Shown here piece after piece: positions 25,322-33,261 of a DNA stretch of 64,000 nucleotides. A program made the position numbers and the translations under genes. Position 1 is the stretch's first letter. Every line of letters starts with the position of its first letter. Under the pieces are notes generated by a model, which saw only the letters and a list, made by a program, of their open reading frames with translations, was not told the origin of the DNA and did not search any database. This stretch comes from Microbacterium azadirachtae (GTDB lineage Bacteria; Actinomycetota; Actinomycetes; Actinomycetales; Microbacteriaceae), in the NCBI RefSeq assembly GCF_000956545.1, contig NZ_JYIT01000082.1:62001-126000 (forward strand), in the 5' to 3' direction.

Positions 25322-26929
25322 TCAGTGACCGCCGACCGTGCGGGTCATCTCGTGGCCGCCCTCCGCGGGACGTTCACGGTCGGCCTGCGGCGCAGGCAGG
25401 GGCGGGTTCGGGGCGCCGGTCGGCTGCGCGCGCGGAACGCGCGGCAGGCGCACGGTGAACGCTGTGTCGCCCGGTGCGCTCTGCACCGAGATCGTGCCGC
25501 CGTGCCCGTCGACGATCGCCTTGGTGATCGACAGGCCGAGACCGGATCCGCCCGTCGCGCGGTTGCGGGAGCGGTCGCCGCGCGCGAAGCGGCTGAACAG
25601 CTCGTCCCGCACCGCGGGGTCGATGCCGGGGCCGTCGTCGTGCACTCGCAGCACCGCGTCGTCCCCGTCCGTCGCGACGGCGATCGTGATGCGCGTGCCG
25701 GCGGGCGTGTGCGTGCGGGCGTTGGCGAGGAGGTTGGCGACGACCTGCTGCAGGCGTCCGATGTCACCGATGAGCTCGACCGGCTCCTCCGGCACGTCGA
25801 TCGCCCATTCGTGCTCCGGCGCGGTGGGTCGGGCGTCCTCGACGCCCTCGATCGCCAGCCGGGACAGATCCACGGTGGACAGCGACAGCTCCCTTCCCTC
25901 CTCGAGCCGGGCGAGGAGCAGAAGGTCCTCGACCAGGCTGGTCATCCGCAGCGACTGCGCCTGGATGCGCTCCAGCGCGGTGTGAGCCGAGGCCGTGGCC
26001 GGATCCTCCGGGGCGGACGAGGTGGACAGCGCCCGCAGCGACAGCTCCGAATACCCGCGGATGGACGACAGAGGGGTGCGCAGTTCGTGGCTCGCGTCCG
26101 CGACGAACTGCCGCATCCGCTCCTCATTGCGCTGGCGAACGGCGAGGGAGGCGTCGACGTGGTCGAGCAGCGTGTTCAGCGCGGCGCCGACGAGCCCCGT
26201 CTCGGTGCGCGGATCGGCCTCCGCCGCGGGCACGCGCTCGGTGATCGACACGTCACCCCGGTCGAGCGGCTGATTCGCCACGCGGTTCGCCGTGGCGGCG
26301 ACCTCGCGGAGCGGTCGCAGGGCGACGCGGATCGTGATCGCGGTGGAGAGCGCGAGCAGGATGAGTCCGCCGATCGTCGTGAGCGCGATCATCGAGAACA
26401 GCGTCGTGATCTGCGCCTCGACCGAGGCGCGGGGGAGGCCGGTGACGACCTCGAAGGATCGCGGTGTGCCGGGGATGACGACCGACTGGTGGGCGAGCTG
26501 GTAGGAGCCGAGGCCGCCGACCTCCTCCTGGTACCGCTGCTCGTTGAGCGCGGTGATGACCTGGCGCAGCTGCGTCTCGCCGAGGTCCTGCGCCACGCGA
26601 TCCGGGTTCACGTAGGAGCCGGTGACCGCCCCGGTGTCGGAGACCACCATGACCAGCGTGCCGGTCGGCACACCGGTCTGTCCCGCCCAGAGGGACTCGG
26701 CGTCGGGCACGGTCTTGCCGACGAGCGCGTTCCCGGCCGCGGCGCGGGCGAGGCTCTTGCTGGCCGCGGACAGCTCGTCCTGCAGCCGCCCGTTGAGCAC
26801 GTTGCCGAGCACCACGCTGGTCGCGATCGCGATCACCACGAGGATCAGCGACACGAAGCCGGTCACGGCGGCCATGAGCCGGGTCTGCAGCGACAGCGGG
26901 CCGTGCGTGCGAGGGCGGAACGGGTTCAT
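25322..26929 (-). CDS. Two-component sensor histidine kinase (TrcS-like)
   Basis: 535 residues. TM1 at ~19-42, an extracytoplasmic sensor part of ~140 residues, TM2 at ~180-205, HAMP, then the DHp helix with phospho-acceptor His in FVADASHELRTPLSSIRGYSEL. The ATPase domain has N box NLLANARTHTP, G1 VHDDGPGID, F box LFSRFARG and G2 GGSGLGLSI. A Pro-rich tail follows. It lies 27 nt downstream of its response regulator in the same operon. The signal is unknown. It is likely to control the divergent ABC transporter genes. Confidence 0.93.
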   Translation of the reverse strand: MNPFRPRTHGPLSLQTRLMAAVTGFVSLILVVIAIATSVVLGNVLNGRLQDELSAASKSLARAAAGNALVGKTVPDAESLWAGQTGVPTGTLVMVVSDTGAVTGSYVNPDRVAQDLGETQLRQVITALNEQRYQEEVGGLGSYQLAHQSVVIPGTPRSFEVVTGLPRASVEAQITTLFSMIALTTIGGLILLALSTAITIRVALRPLREVAATANRVANQPLDRGDVSITERVPAAEADPRTETGLVGAALNTLLDHVDASLAVRQRNEERMRQFVADASHELRTPLSSIRGYSELSLRALSTSSAPEDPATASAHTALERIQAQSLRMTSLVEDLLLLARLEEGRELSLSTVDLSRLAIEGVEDARPTAPEHEWAIDVPEEPVELIGDIGRLQQVVANLLANARTHTPAGTRITIAVATDGDDAVLRVHDDGPGIDPAVRDELFSRFARGDRSRNRATGGSGLGLSITKAIVDGHGGTISVQSAPGDTAFTVRLPRVPRAQPTGAPNPPLPAPQADRERPAEGGHEMTRTVGGH

Positions 26930-26956
26930 CGGCGCGAGGACTCCATCGAGGCGGAC

Positions 26957-27691
26957 TTACTGCTGCGGGGCCTTGATCATGTAGCCCACGCCGCGGACCG
27001 TGTGGATCAGCGCGACGTCGCGACCGGCGTCGAGCTTCTTGCGCAGGTACGAGATGTAGAGCTCGACGACGCTGGAGCGCCCGCCGAAGTCGTAGCTCCA
27101 CACGCGGTCCAGGATCTGGGCCTTGGAGAGCACACGGCGCTCGTTGCGCATCAGGAACCGCAGCAGCTCGAACTCCGTGGCGGTGAGCTCGATCTCGTCG
27201 CCGGCGCGGACCACCTCGTGGCTGTCCTCGTTGAGGGTGAGGTCGCCCACCTGCAGGATGGAGTCGCTGGCGTCCGTGGTCGCCCCGCCCGAGCGGCGGA
27301 TCACAGCGCGCAGCCGCGCGACGACCTCCTCCAGGCTGAACGGCTTGGTGACGTAGTCGTCGCCGCCGGCGGTGAGGCCCGCGATCCGGTCGCTCACCGC
27401 GTCCTTGGCGGTGAGGAACACGACGGGCACCATGTTGCCCTGCTCGCGCAGGCGCTTGAGGACGCCGAGCCCGTCCAGGTCGGGCATCATGACGTCGAGG
27501 ACCAGGGCGTCGGGGCCGAAGTCGCGGGCGACCTGCAGCGCTTCGAGTCCTGAACCGGCGGTCCGCACCTCCCAGCCCTCCATGCGCAGAGCCATGGCGA
27601 GGAGGTCGGTGAGCATCGGCTCGTCGTCGACCGCGAGGATCCGCAGGGGAGAGCCATCGGGGCGGCGCAGCTCAGTGGCGTGATCGTTCAT
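26957..27691 (-). CDS. OmpR-family response regulator (TrcR-like)
   Basis: 244 residues from ATG 27691 (MNDHATEL), which has AGGAG 10 nt upstream; the ATG at 27700 is too close to that site. Receiver domain: acidic pair ILAVDDEPML, phospho-Asp in LVLDVMMPDLDG, Lys in VTKPFS. The C-terminal winged helix has LTATEFELLRFLMRNERRVLSKAQILDRVW and ends GVGYMIK. Direct repeats of CTATGA with 11-bp spacing lie just upstream, a typical layout for OmpR/PhoB-type binding, so autoregulation and control of the divergent ABC operon are likely. Confidence 0.94.
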   Translation of the reverse strand: MNDHATELRRPDGSPLRILAVDDEPMLTDLLAMALRMEGWEVRTAGSGLEALQVARDFGPDALVLDVMMPDLDGLGVLKRLREQGNMVPVVFLTAKDAVSDRIAGLTAGGDDYVTKPFSLEEVVARLRAVIRRSGGATTDASDSILQVGDLTLNEDSHEVVRAGDEIELTATEFELLRFLMRNERRVLSKAQILDRVWSYDFGGRSSVVELYISYLRKKLDAGRDVALIHTVRGVGYMIKAPQQ

Positions 27692-27713
27692 GGGATCCAT
27701 TCTCCTCAGTTTC

Positions 27714-27733
27714 CTATGAACGCTCTATGAGCC
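27714..27733 (+). promoter_or_regulatory. Tandem response-regulator half-sites near its own promoter
   Basis: CTATGAACGC (27714-27723) and CTATGAGCC (27725-27733) are direct repeats with an 11-bp period, the spacing bound by OmpR/PhoB-family dimers. They lie 23 nt upstream of the response-regulator start. Confidence 0.5.
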
Positions 27734-27780
27734 TTGGCGGATCCTGTGCCGTCCCGCTCCGCGACGCGCGTGCTTAGCGC

Positions 27781-27823
27781 GCGCATAGCATCGCCATCAT
27801 CACGCCCCAGAACGCGCTCATAG
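27781..27823 (-). promoter_or_regulatory. Inverted copies of the CTATG motif at the ABC-operon promoter
   Basis: On the minus strand CTATGCGC (27788-27781) and CTATGAGCGCG (27823-27813). The second overlaps TAGCGT (27821-27826), a candidate -10 box for the ABC permease gene, so binding there could control that operon. Confidence 0.45.
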
Positions 27824-27858
27824 CGTCACCAGCACAGCAGTGACCGAAGAGGAGAGAC

Positions 27859-29376
27859 ATGTACGGGACGTATCTGCGGCGAGAGCTGGCGGGGCGGAAG
27901 AAGCAGACGGTGATCGTCGCGGTGGGGCTCGCGATCGCGATCGCCCTGGTGATCGTCGTGAACGCGCTGGCCGCAGGAGTCCGCGATGCGCAGACCCAGG
28001 CGCTCGCGCGCGTCTACGGCGTGGGCACCGACCTGACGGTCAGCGGCGCTCCAGCACAGCGCGGCAGCGACACGGGCCAGCGGTTCGACTTCGGGGCGGC
28101 CGGGGGCTCCGCCGGAAGCGACGGCAGCACCACTCTGAAGACCTCGGTGCTGCGCGCCTCTCCGGCGCGGGGCACCATCGACGCGGCAGGCGTGAAGACG
28201 ATCTCGGGCACCGCGAACGTCGCCGCGGCCACCGGCGCGCTCAGCCTGACGAACCTCACCTTCGACGGGTCGATCGCCCAGCAGGGCTCGCAGGGCGGCA
28301 CCGGCGCGGACACGGGTCCGTCGGGCGCGGGCCAGGGGCAGGGCACGGGGGAGCGGCCGCGCTTCGGCGGCGGCAACTTCGGTCTCAACTCCTTCAGCGT
28401 CCTGGGCGTCGACCCCTCCGCCGACACGTCGGTCGGGCCGCTGTCCTCGGTGAAGGTCTCCACGGGGCGCGCGCTCGGCGCGGCGGACGCCGGGCAGCTC
28501 GTCGCCGTGGCCGACAGCACCTACGCCACCTCGAAGAGCCTGAGCGTGGGCAGCACGATCGACGTGGGCGGGTCGACGGTGAAGATCGTCGGGATCGTGA
28601 CCTCGTCGTCGGACTCGGCCGACACCGCGGCGAACGTCTACCTGCCGCTCGACACGGCGCAGAAGATCGCCGGCACCGGCGACGTCGTGTCCACCGTCTA
28701 CGTCAAGGCGGCGTCCGCGTCGGACATCGCCTCCGTGCAGGCCGCCCTCGCCAAGGCCCTCCCCACCGCCACCGTGAGCTCGCAGGCCGACCTGGCCTCG
28801 ACCGTCTCCGGATCCCTCGCCAGCGCCGCCGGCATGATCGAGGGGCTCGGCACCTGGCTGTCGATCATCGCGCTGGCCGTCGCCGTGCTGCTGGCCGTGC
28901 TCTTCACGCTGTCCGGCGTCGCCCGGCGCACCCGCGAGTTCGGCACCCTCAAGGCGATCGGCTGGTCCAACGGGCGGATCGTGCGTCAGGTCGCGGGCGA
29001 GTCCCTGGTCCAGGGGCTGATCGGCGGTGCGGCGGGCCTGGCGCTGGGCCTGATCGGGATCCTCGTGGTCAATCTCGTGCACCCGACCATCTCCGGCGCG
29101 TCCGCCTCCGGCTTCGGACGACGGGCCGCCGAAGCCGGCGGCGGCACCGGCGGCGGCGGCACCGGCGGCGGGGGCGCCTTCGGCGGTGGCGGCGGCGGTG
29201 CGTTCCGAGGCCTCGCCGGCGCCGCGCAGGACGTCGTGCTGCACGCGCCGCTCAGCGTCGGGATCCTGGTCGCGGCCGTGGGCCTCGCCGTTCTCGGCGG
29301 ACTCGTCGCCGGTGCCGTCGGAGGATGGCGTGCCGCCCGCCTCAGCCCCGCCGAAGCCCTGCGGTCTGCCGCCTGA
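27859..29376 (+). CDS. ABC transporter permease, MacB/FtsX type
   Basis: 505 residues. One N-terminal helix (about 18-40), a large extracytoplasmic MacB-like periplasmic domain to ~residue 320, then three helices with FtsX features (LFTLSGVARRTREFGTLKAIGWSNGRIVRQVAGESLVQGLIGG; WRAARLSPAEALR at the end). The loop between the second and third helices carries a Gly-rich run (about 414-450, including AGGGTGGGGTGGGGAFGGGG), and the large domain has a second Gly/Gln-rich insert. MacB-type proteins act as mechanotransmission exporters or envelope-stress systems (family knowledge). GAGGAGAG precedes the ATG. The ATPase gene follows. Confidence 0.88.
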   Translation: MYGTYLRRELAGRKKQTVIVAVGLAIAIALVIVVNALAAGVRDAQTQALARVYGVGTDLTVSGAPAQRGSDTGQRFDFGAAGGSAGSDGSTTLKTSVLRASPARGTIDAAGVKTISGTANVAAATGALSLTNLTFDGSIAQQGSQGGTGADTGPSGAGQGQGTGERPRFGGGNFGLNSFSVLGVDPSADTSVGPLSSVKVSTGRALGAADAGQLVAVADSTYATSKSLSVGSTIDVGGSTVKIVGIVTSSSDSADTAANVYLPLDTAQKIAGTGDVVSTVYVKAASASDIASVQAALAKALPTATVSSQADLASTVSGSLASAAGMIEGLGTWLSIIALAVAVLLAVLFTLSGVARRTREFGTLKAIGWSNGRIVRQVAGESLVQGLIGGAAGLALGLIGILVVNLVHPTISGASASGFGRRAAEAGGGTGGGGTGGGGAFGGGGGGAFRGLAGAAQDVVLHAPLSVGILVAAVGLAVLGGLVAGAVGGWRAARLSPAEALRSAA

Positions 29377-29403
29377 GACGCATCCCGAACTGGAGAGGAC
29401 ATC

Positions 29404-30102
29404 ATGAGCATCATCGAAGGCACCCCGGCCGAGGCGCTGTACCGGCTCGACGGCGTGACGCGCACGTACGACGCCAAGGGGCGGAAGGTCACGCCGCTCA
29501 CCGGCGTCACGGTCGAGATCGGCGCCGGCGAGTTCGTCACCATCCAGGGCCCGACGGGAGGGGGGAAGTCGACGCTGCTGCAGCTCCTCGGCGCTCTCGA
29601 CCGCCCGACCGCGGGGTCCCTCATCCTGGCCGGCACCGAGCTGTCCTCGGCGTCGAACGCCGAGCTCGGCCGGATCCGGGCCGAGGACGTCGGCTTCGTC
29701 TTCCAGGGCTTCAACCTGATCCCGACGCTGACCGCGCGGGAGAACGTGGCGATGGCGCTGGTGCCGACGAAGACGCCGGTGCCGGAGCGCGCGTCCCGGG
29801 TCGAGGAGGCCCTGGCGCACGTCGGTCTGGCCGATCGCGGAGACCACCTCCCCGGTGAGCTCTCCGGCGGTCAGCAGCAGCGCGTAGCGATCGCGCGCGC
29901 CATCGTGAAGAGGCCGAGGGTCCTGCTCGCGGATGAGCCGACCGGCAACCTGGACGAGGAGATGCGGGACGAGATCCTGGCCCTGCTCGAGTCGCTGTGC
30001 GCCGACGGCCTCACGCTGATCGTGGTCACCCATGACTCCGCCGTGGCCAAGCGTGCTCACCGCCGGCTCCGCCTGAAGAACGGTCGCGTGACCGAGGTGT
30101 GA
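29404..30102 (+). CDS. ABC transporter ATP-binding protein, MacB/LolD type
   Basis: 232 residues. Walker A GPTGGGKST, Q-loop FVFQGFNLIPTLTARENV, signature LSGGQQQRVAIARAI, Walker B VLLADEPTGNLD, H-loop VVTHDS. This sequence class pairs with MacB/FtsX-type permeases, and the permease gene ends 27 nt upstream. The operon is divergent from the two-component system and ends at a bidirectional terminator shared with gnd. Confidence 0.93.
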   Translation: MSIIEGTPAEALYRLDGVTRTYDAKGRKVTPLTGVTVEIGAGEFVTIQGPTGGGKSTLLQLLGALDRPTAGSLILAGTELSSASNAELGRIRAEDVGFVFQGFNLIPTLTARENVAMALVPTKTPVPERASRVEEALAHVGLADRGDHLPGELSGGQQQRVAIARAIVKRPRVLLADEPTGNLDEEMRDEILALLESLCADGLTLIVVTHDSAVAKRAHRRLRLKNGRVTEV

Positions 30103-30117
30103 GCAGGCGGGACAAGC

Positions 30118-30154
30118 AGACGCCGCCCCCGGCCATCGGCCAGGGGCGGCGTCT
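30118..30154. terminator. Bidirectional terminator between ABC operon and gnd
   Basis: AGACGCCGCCCC (30118-30129) pairs perfectly with GGGGCGGCGTCT (30143-30154), 12 bp, between two convergent genes. Confidence 0.75.
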
Positions 30155-30166
30155 CTGAGTCTGCCG

Positions 30167-31642
30167 TCAGTGGGTGTCTTCGGCTTCGATCTCGGTGCGG
30201 TCGCCGGACCAGAGGGTGTGGAAGGTGCCGGGCTTGTCGATGCGCTTGTAGGTGTGCGCGCCGAAGAAGTCGCGCTGTCCCTGCACGAGCGCCGCGGGCA
30301 GCCGGTCGGCGCGGATCCCGTCGTAGTACGACAGCGACGACGAGAACGCCGGGGCGGGGATCCCGGCCTGCGCGGCCTGGACGACCACGCGCCGCCAGGC
30401 GGCCTGCGCCCGGCCGATCGCCTCGGCGAAGTACGGCGCGGTCATCAGCACCGGCAGATCCGGGGTCTCGGCGTACGCGTCCGCGATCCGGTTCAGGAAC
30501 TGGGCGCGGATGATGCACCCGCCGCGCCAGATCTTGCTGATCGCGCCGAGGTCGATGTTCCAGCCGTACTCGGCGGCGCCCGCGCGGATCTCGTCGAAGC
30601 CCTGCGAGTACGCGACGATCTTCGACGCGTACAGCGCCAGGCGCACGTCCTCGATGAACGCGTCGACCTGGTCGGCCGGCACCGTGAACTCGTCGGTCCC
30701 TGAGCCCGTCGAAGGGCCGGGGAGGGCTCCGGCGACCGCGCGCTGCTCCGGGTGCGAGCTCAGCGAACGGGCGAAGGTGGCCTCGGCGATGCCGGAGACC
30801 GGGACGCCCAGCGACAGCGCGGTCTGCACGGTCCACGCACCGGTGCCCTTCGCGCCGGCCTGGTCCACGATCACGTCGACCAGCGGCGTGCCGGTCTCGG
30901 CGTCGACCTGACGAAGCACCTCGGCGGTGATCTCGATCAGGTACGACTCCAGCTCGCCCCTGTTCCACTCGGCGAAGATCTCCGCGATCTCCGCCGGACT
31001 CTTGCCGGTGCCGCGACGGATCAGGTCGTACGCCTCGGCGATGAGCTGCATGTCGGCGTACTCGATGCCGTTGTGCACCATCTTCACGAAGTGGCCCGCA
31101 CCGTCATGGCCCACGTGCGTCACGCACGGCTCGCCCTCCGCGACCGCCGCGATCGAACGCAGGATCGGGCCGAGCGTCACCCAGGACTCGTCGGATCCGC
31201 CGGGCATGATCGACGGACCGGTCAGGGCCCCCTCCTCGCCGCCGGAGATGCCCGCGCCGACGAAGTTGATGCCCGTCGCGCGGACCGCCTTCTCGCGGCG
31301 GATCGTGTCCGGGAAGTACGCGTTCCCGCCGTCGACGATGATGTCGCCCGGCTCGAACACCTTCACCAGCTCGTCGATCACCGCGTCCGTGCCCGCGCCC
31401 GCCTTGACCATGATGATCGCGGTGCGCGGCTTCTGCAGGCTGTCGGCGAACTCCTGGTACGTCGCGGCGGGGATGAACCCGGCCTCCGGGTGCGCGTCCA
31501 GCACGCCCTGCGTCTTCGCGTAGCTGCGGTTGAAGATCGCCACCGTGTTCCCCTCGCGGCTGGCGAGGTTGCGGGCGAGGTTCGAGCCCATGACGGCGAG
31601 CCCGACGACTCCGATATTGGCGTGGGCGGTGTGTTCTGACAC
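30167..31642 (-). CDS. gnd: 6-phosphogluconate dehydrogenase (decarboxylating)
   Basis: 491 residues from GTG 31642 with GGAG 7 nt upstream. Third step of the oxidative pentose phosphate pathway, yielding ribulose-5-phosphate and NADPH. Motifs: cofactor GLAVMGSNLARN (about 12-23), substrate-binding AGISGGEEGALTGPSIMPGG, catalytic Lys/Asn region HFVKMVHNGIEYADMQ, and GAKGTGAWTVQ. It is longer than typical (about 470) partly because a surface loop carries residues GPSTGSGTDE encoded by a repeat element (30695-30718). A TAATCT -10 box lies 35 nt upstream of the start. Confidence 0.95.
   Translation of the reverse strand: MSEHTAHANIGVVGLAVMGSNLARNLASREGNTVAIFNRSYAKTQGVLDAHPEAGFIPAATYQEFADSLQKPRTAIIMVKAGAGTDAVIDELVKVFEPGDIIVDGGNAYFPDTIRREKAVRATGINFVGAGISGGEEGALTGPSIMPGGSDESWVTLGPILRSIAAVAEGEPCVTHVGHDGAGHFVKMVHNGIEYADMQLIAEAYDLIRRGTGKSPAEIAEIFAEWNRGELESYLIEITAEVLRQVDAETGTPLVDVIVDQAGAKGTGAWTVQTALSLGVPVSGIAEATFARSLSSHPEQRAVAGALPGPSTGSGTDEFTVPADQVDAFIEDVRLALYASKIVAYSQGFDEIRAGAAEYGWNIDLGAISKIWRGGCIIRAQFLNRIADAYAETPDLPVLMTAPYFAEAIGRAQAAWRRVVVQAAQAGIPAPAFSSSLSYYDGIRADRLPAALVQGQRDFFGAHTYKRIDKPGTFHTLWSGDRTEIEAEDTH
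30695..30718. repeat. Short dispersed-repeat-like element inside gnd
   Basis: GGTCCCTGAGCCCGTCGAAG followed by GGCC. This closely matches a short repeat I recall as widespread between genes of Microbacteriaceae and related actinobacteria, often with GCC or GCT at the centre (recalled, not searched). Here it is read through in frame, encoding GPSTGSGT in a Gnd surface loop. Confidence 0.55.
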
Positions 31643-31677
31643 GCGGGACTCCAGACGACAGCGTGGATGGGGTTCCC

Positions 31678-31683
31678 AGATTA
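31678..31683 (-). promoter_or_regulatory. -10 box of gnd
   Basis: TAATCT on the minus strand, 35 nt upstream of the GTG start, leaving a leader of about 28 nt. Confidence 0.45.
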
Positions 31684-31941
31684 TCGCCTCGCCTTCGAGG
31701 GGGCCGATCCGTGTCGCCGGAGCAGCGGATCCGCCCGTGCGGCATGGACGGAGGAATGTGTCGATCCCGAGAACAGCATGTAACGATCCGAATACCCGTT
31801 CGTCGCGGGGGAGCGAAAAACTGCACCCCGTCGGACTAGTGTCGTTCGCGGAGCGCGTGCAACGAGGTACGCTCACCACACCTTGATGACATCGACGTTC
31901 GCAAGGAGCGGTCGATGACCCGAATCGGAAGGCAATCACAA

Positions 31942-33165
31942 ATGATGCGAAAGAAGGCCCTCACCGCGGGCGTCGCAGCAGCAGCGGCCCTGCTCCTGCT
32001 CGCAGGTTGTGCGAACAAGGCGGGCAGCCCGAGCTCCACGAGCGGCGGAGGCGGAATCGACGTGCCGGCGGTCACCTCGGTCGACACCCCCAAGGATGCG
32101 GTCCTGCCCGCGGGCGACGGCAAGGGCAAGTGCGCGGCGACGACCACCATCGCGTACATCGGGGCGGAGACGGGCGCCAACGCCCAGCTCGGCATCAACA
32201 TCTTCAACGGCGTGCAGCTCGCGATCGACCAGCACAACAAGGCCAACCCCGACTGCCAGGTGCAGTTCAAGAAGTTCGACACCGAGGGCACGCCGGACAA
32301 GGCGACCGGCCCCGTGACCCAGGCCGTCGGCGAGGCCGACATCGTCGGCGTCATCGGCCTGCCGTTCTCCGGCGAGTCCAAGGCGACCGGCAACATCTTC
32401 GAGCAGCAGGGCCTCGTGCACCTGACGCCGTCGGCGACCAACCCGGGTCTGACCAAGAACGGCTGGACGACGTTCTTCCGCGCGCTGGGCAACGACTCGC
32501 AGCAGGGTCCCGCCGCGGCCAAGTTCGTCACCGACACGCTGAAGGCCAAGAAGGTCTACCTGGTCCAGGACGACTCCGACTACGGCATCGGCCTCGGCAC
32601 CGCTACGGGCGAGGCGCTCGGCTCCGCCCTCGCCGGCACCGACAAGGTCACGACCGGCCAGAAGGACTTCTCGGCCACGATCTCCAAGATCATGAACGCG
32701 AAGCCCGACGCCGTCTACTACGCCGGCTACTACGCCGAGGGTGCGCCCTTCGACCAGCAGCTCGTCGCCAAGGGCTACAAGGGCGCCTTCGTGGGCCCGG
32801 ACGGCGTGAAGGACGACCAGTTCATCAAGCTCGCGGGTGACGCGTCCAAGAACGCGTACTTCACCTGCCCCTGCATCCCGGGCGAGCTGCTGACCGACTT
32901 CGCGAAGCAGTACCAGGCGGCGTCGAACGCGGCTCCCGGCACCTACTCGATCGAGGGCTACGACGCGGCCACCGTGCTGCTGGCGGGCATCGACGCGGGC
33001 AAGCAGACCCGCGCCGACCTCAAGGACTGGGTGAAGAACTACGACAAGGACGGACTGAGCAAGCACTACAAGTGGGACTCCACGGGTGAGCTGCAGGCCC
33101 CCGCGGTGTACGGCTACAAGGTCGACAACGGCAAGATCGTCTACGTCGGACCGATCGGTCAGTGA
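31942..33165 (+). CDS. livJ: Branched-chain amino acid ABC transporter substrate-binding lipoprotein
   Basis: 407 residues from ATG 31942 (MMRKK), which gives a standard lipoprotein signal ending LLAGC (Cys23); GGAAGG lies 9 nt upstream. An ATG at 31915 with AAGGAG is also possible and would add nine residues. The periplasmic-binding fold of the Leu/Ile/Val type is clear: TTIAYIGAETGANAQLGINIFNGVQLAIDQHN, IVGVIGLPFSGESKATGNIFEQQGLVHLTPSATNP, YLVQDDSDYGIGLG, YSIEGYDAATVLLAGI. It heads the liv operon and is followed by a strong stem-loop before the permease genes. Confidence 0.93.
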   Translation: MMRKKALTAGVAAAAALLLLAGCANKAGSPSSTSGGGGIDVPAVTSVDTPKDAVLPAGDGKGKCAATTTIAYIGAETGANAQLGINIFNGVQLAIDQHNKANPDCQVQFKKFDTEGTPDKATGPVTQAVGEADIVGVIGLPFSGESKATGNIFEQQGLVHLTPSATNPGLTKNGWTTFFRALGNDSQQGPAAAKFVTDTLKAKKVYLVQDDSDYGIGLGTATGEALGSALAGTDKVTTGQKDFSATISKIMNAKPDAVYYAGYYAEGAPFDQQLVAKGYKGAFVGPDGVKDDQFIKLAGDASKNAYFTCPCIPGELLTDFAKQYQAASNAAPGTYSIEGYDAATVLLAGIDAGKQTRADLKDWVKNYDKDGLSKHYKWDSTGELQAPAVYGYKVDNGKIVYVGPIGQ

Positions 33166-33170
33166 TCCAC

Positions 33171-33205
33171 GAGCCCCGCGACGCGAAAGCAGCGTCGCGG
33201 GGCTC
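33171..33205 (+). terminator. Intra-operon stem-loop between livJ and livH
   Basis: GAGCCCCGCGACGC (33171-33184) pairs perfectly with GCGTCGCGGGGCTC (33192-33205), 14 bp with a 7-nt loop, then TCTTCCTCT. Probably a partial terminator that sets binding protein above permease levels. Confidence 0.65.
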
Positions 33206-33261
33206 TCTTCCTCTGCTCTCTCCGGGCGCCACGAGCGCCCCCCTTGTGGAAGCGAACCCGA

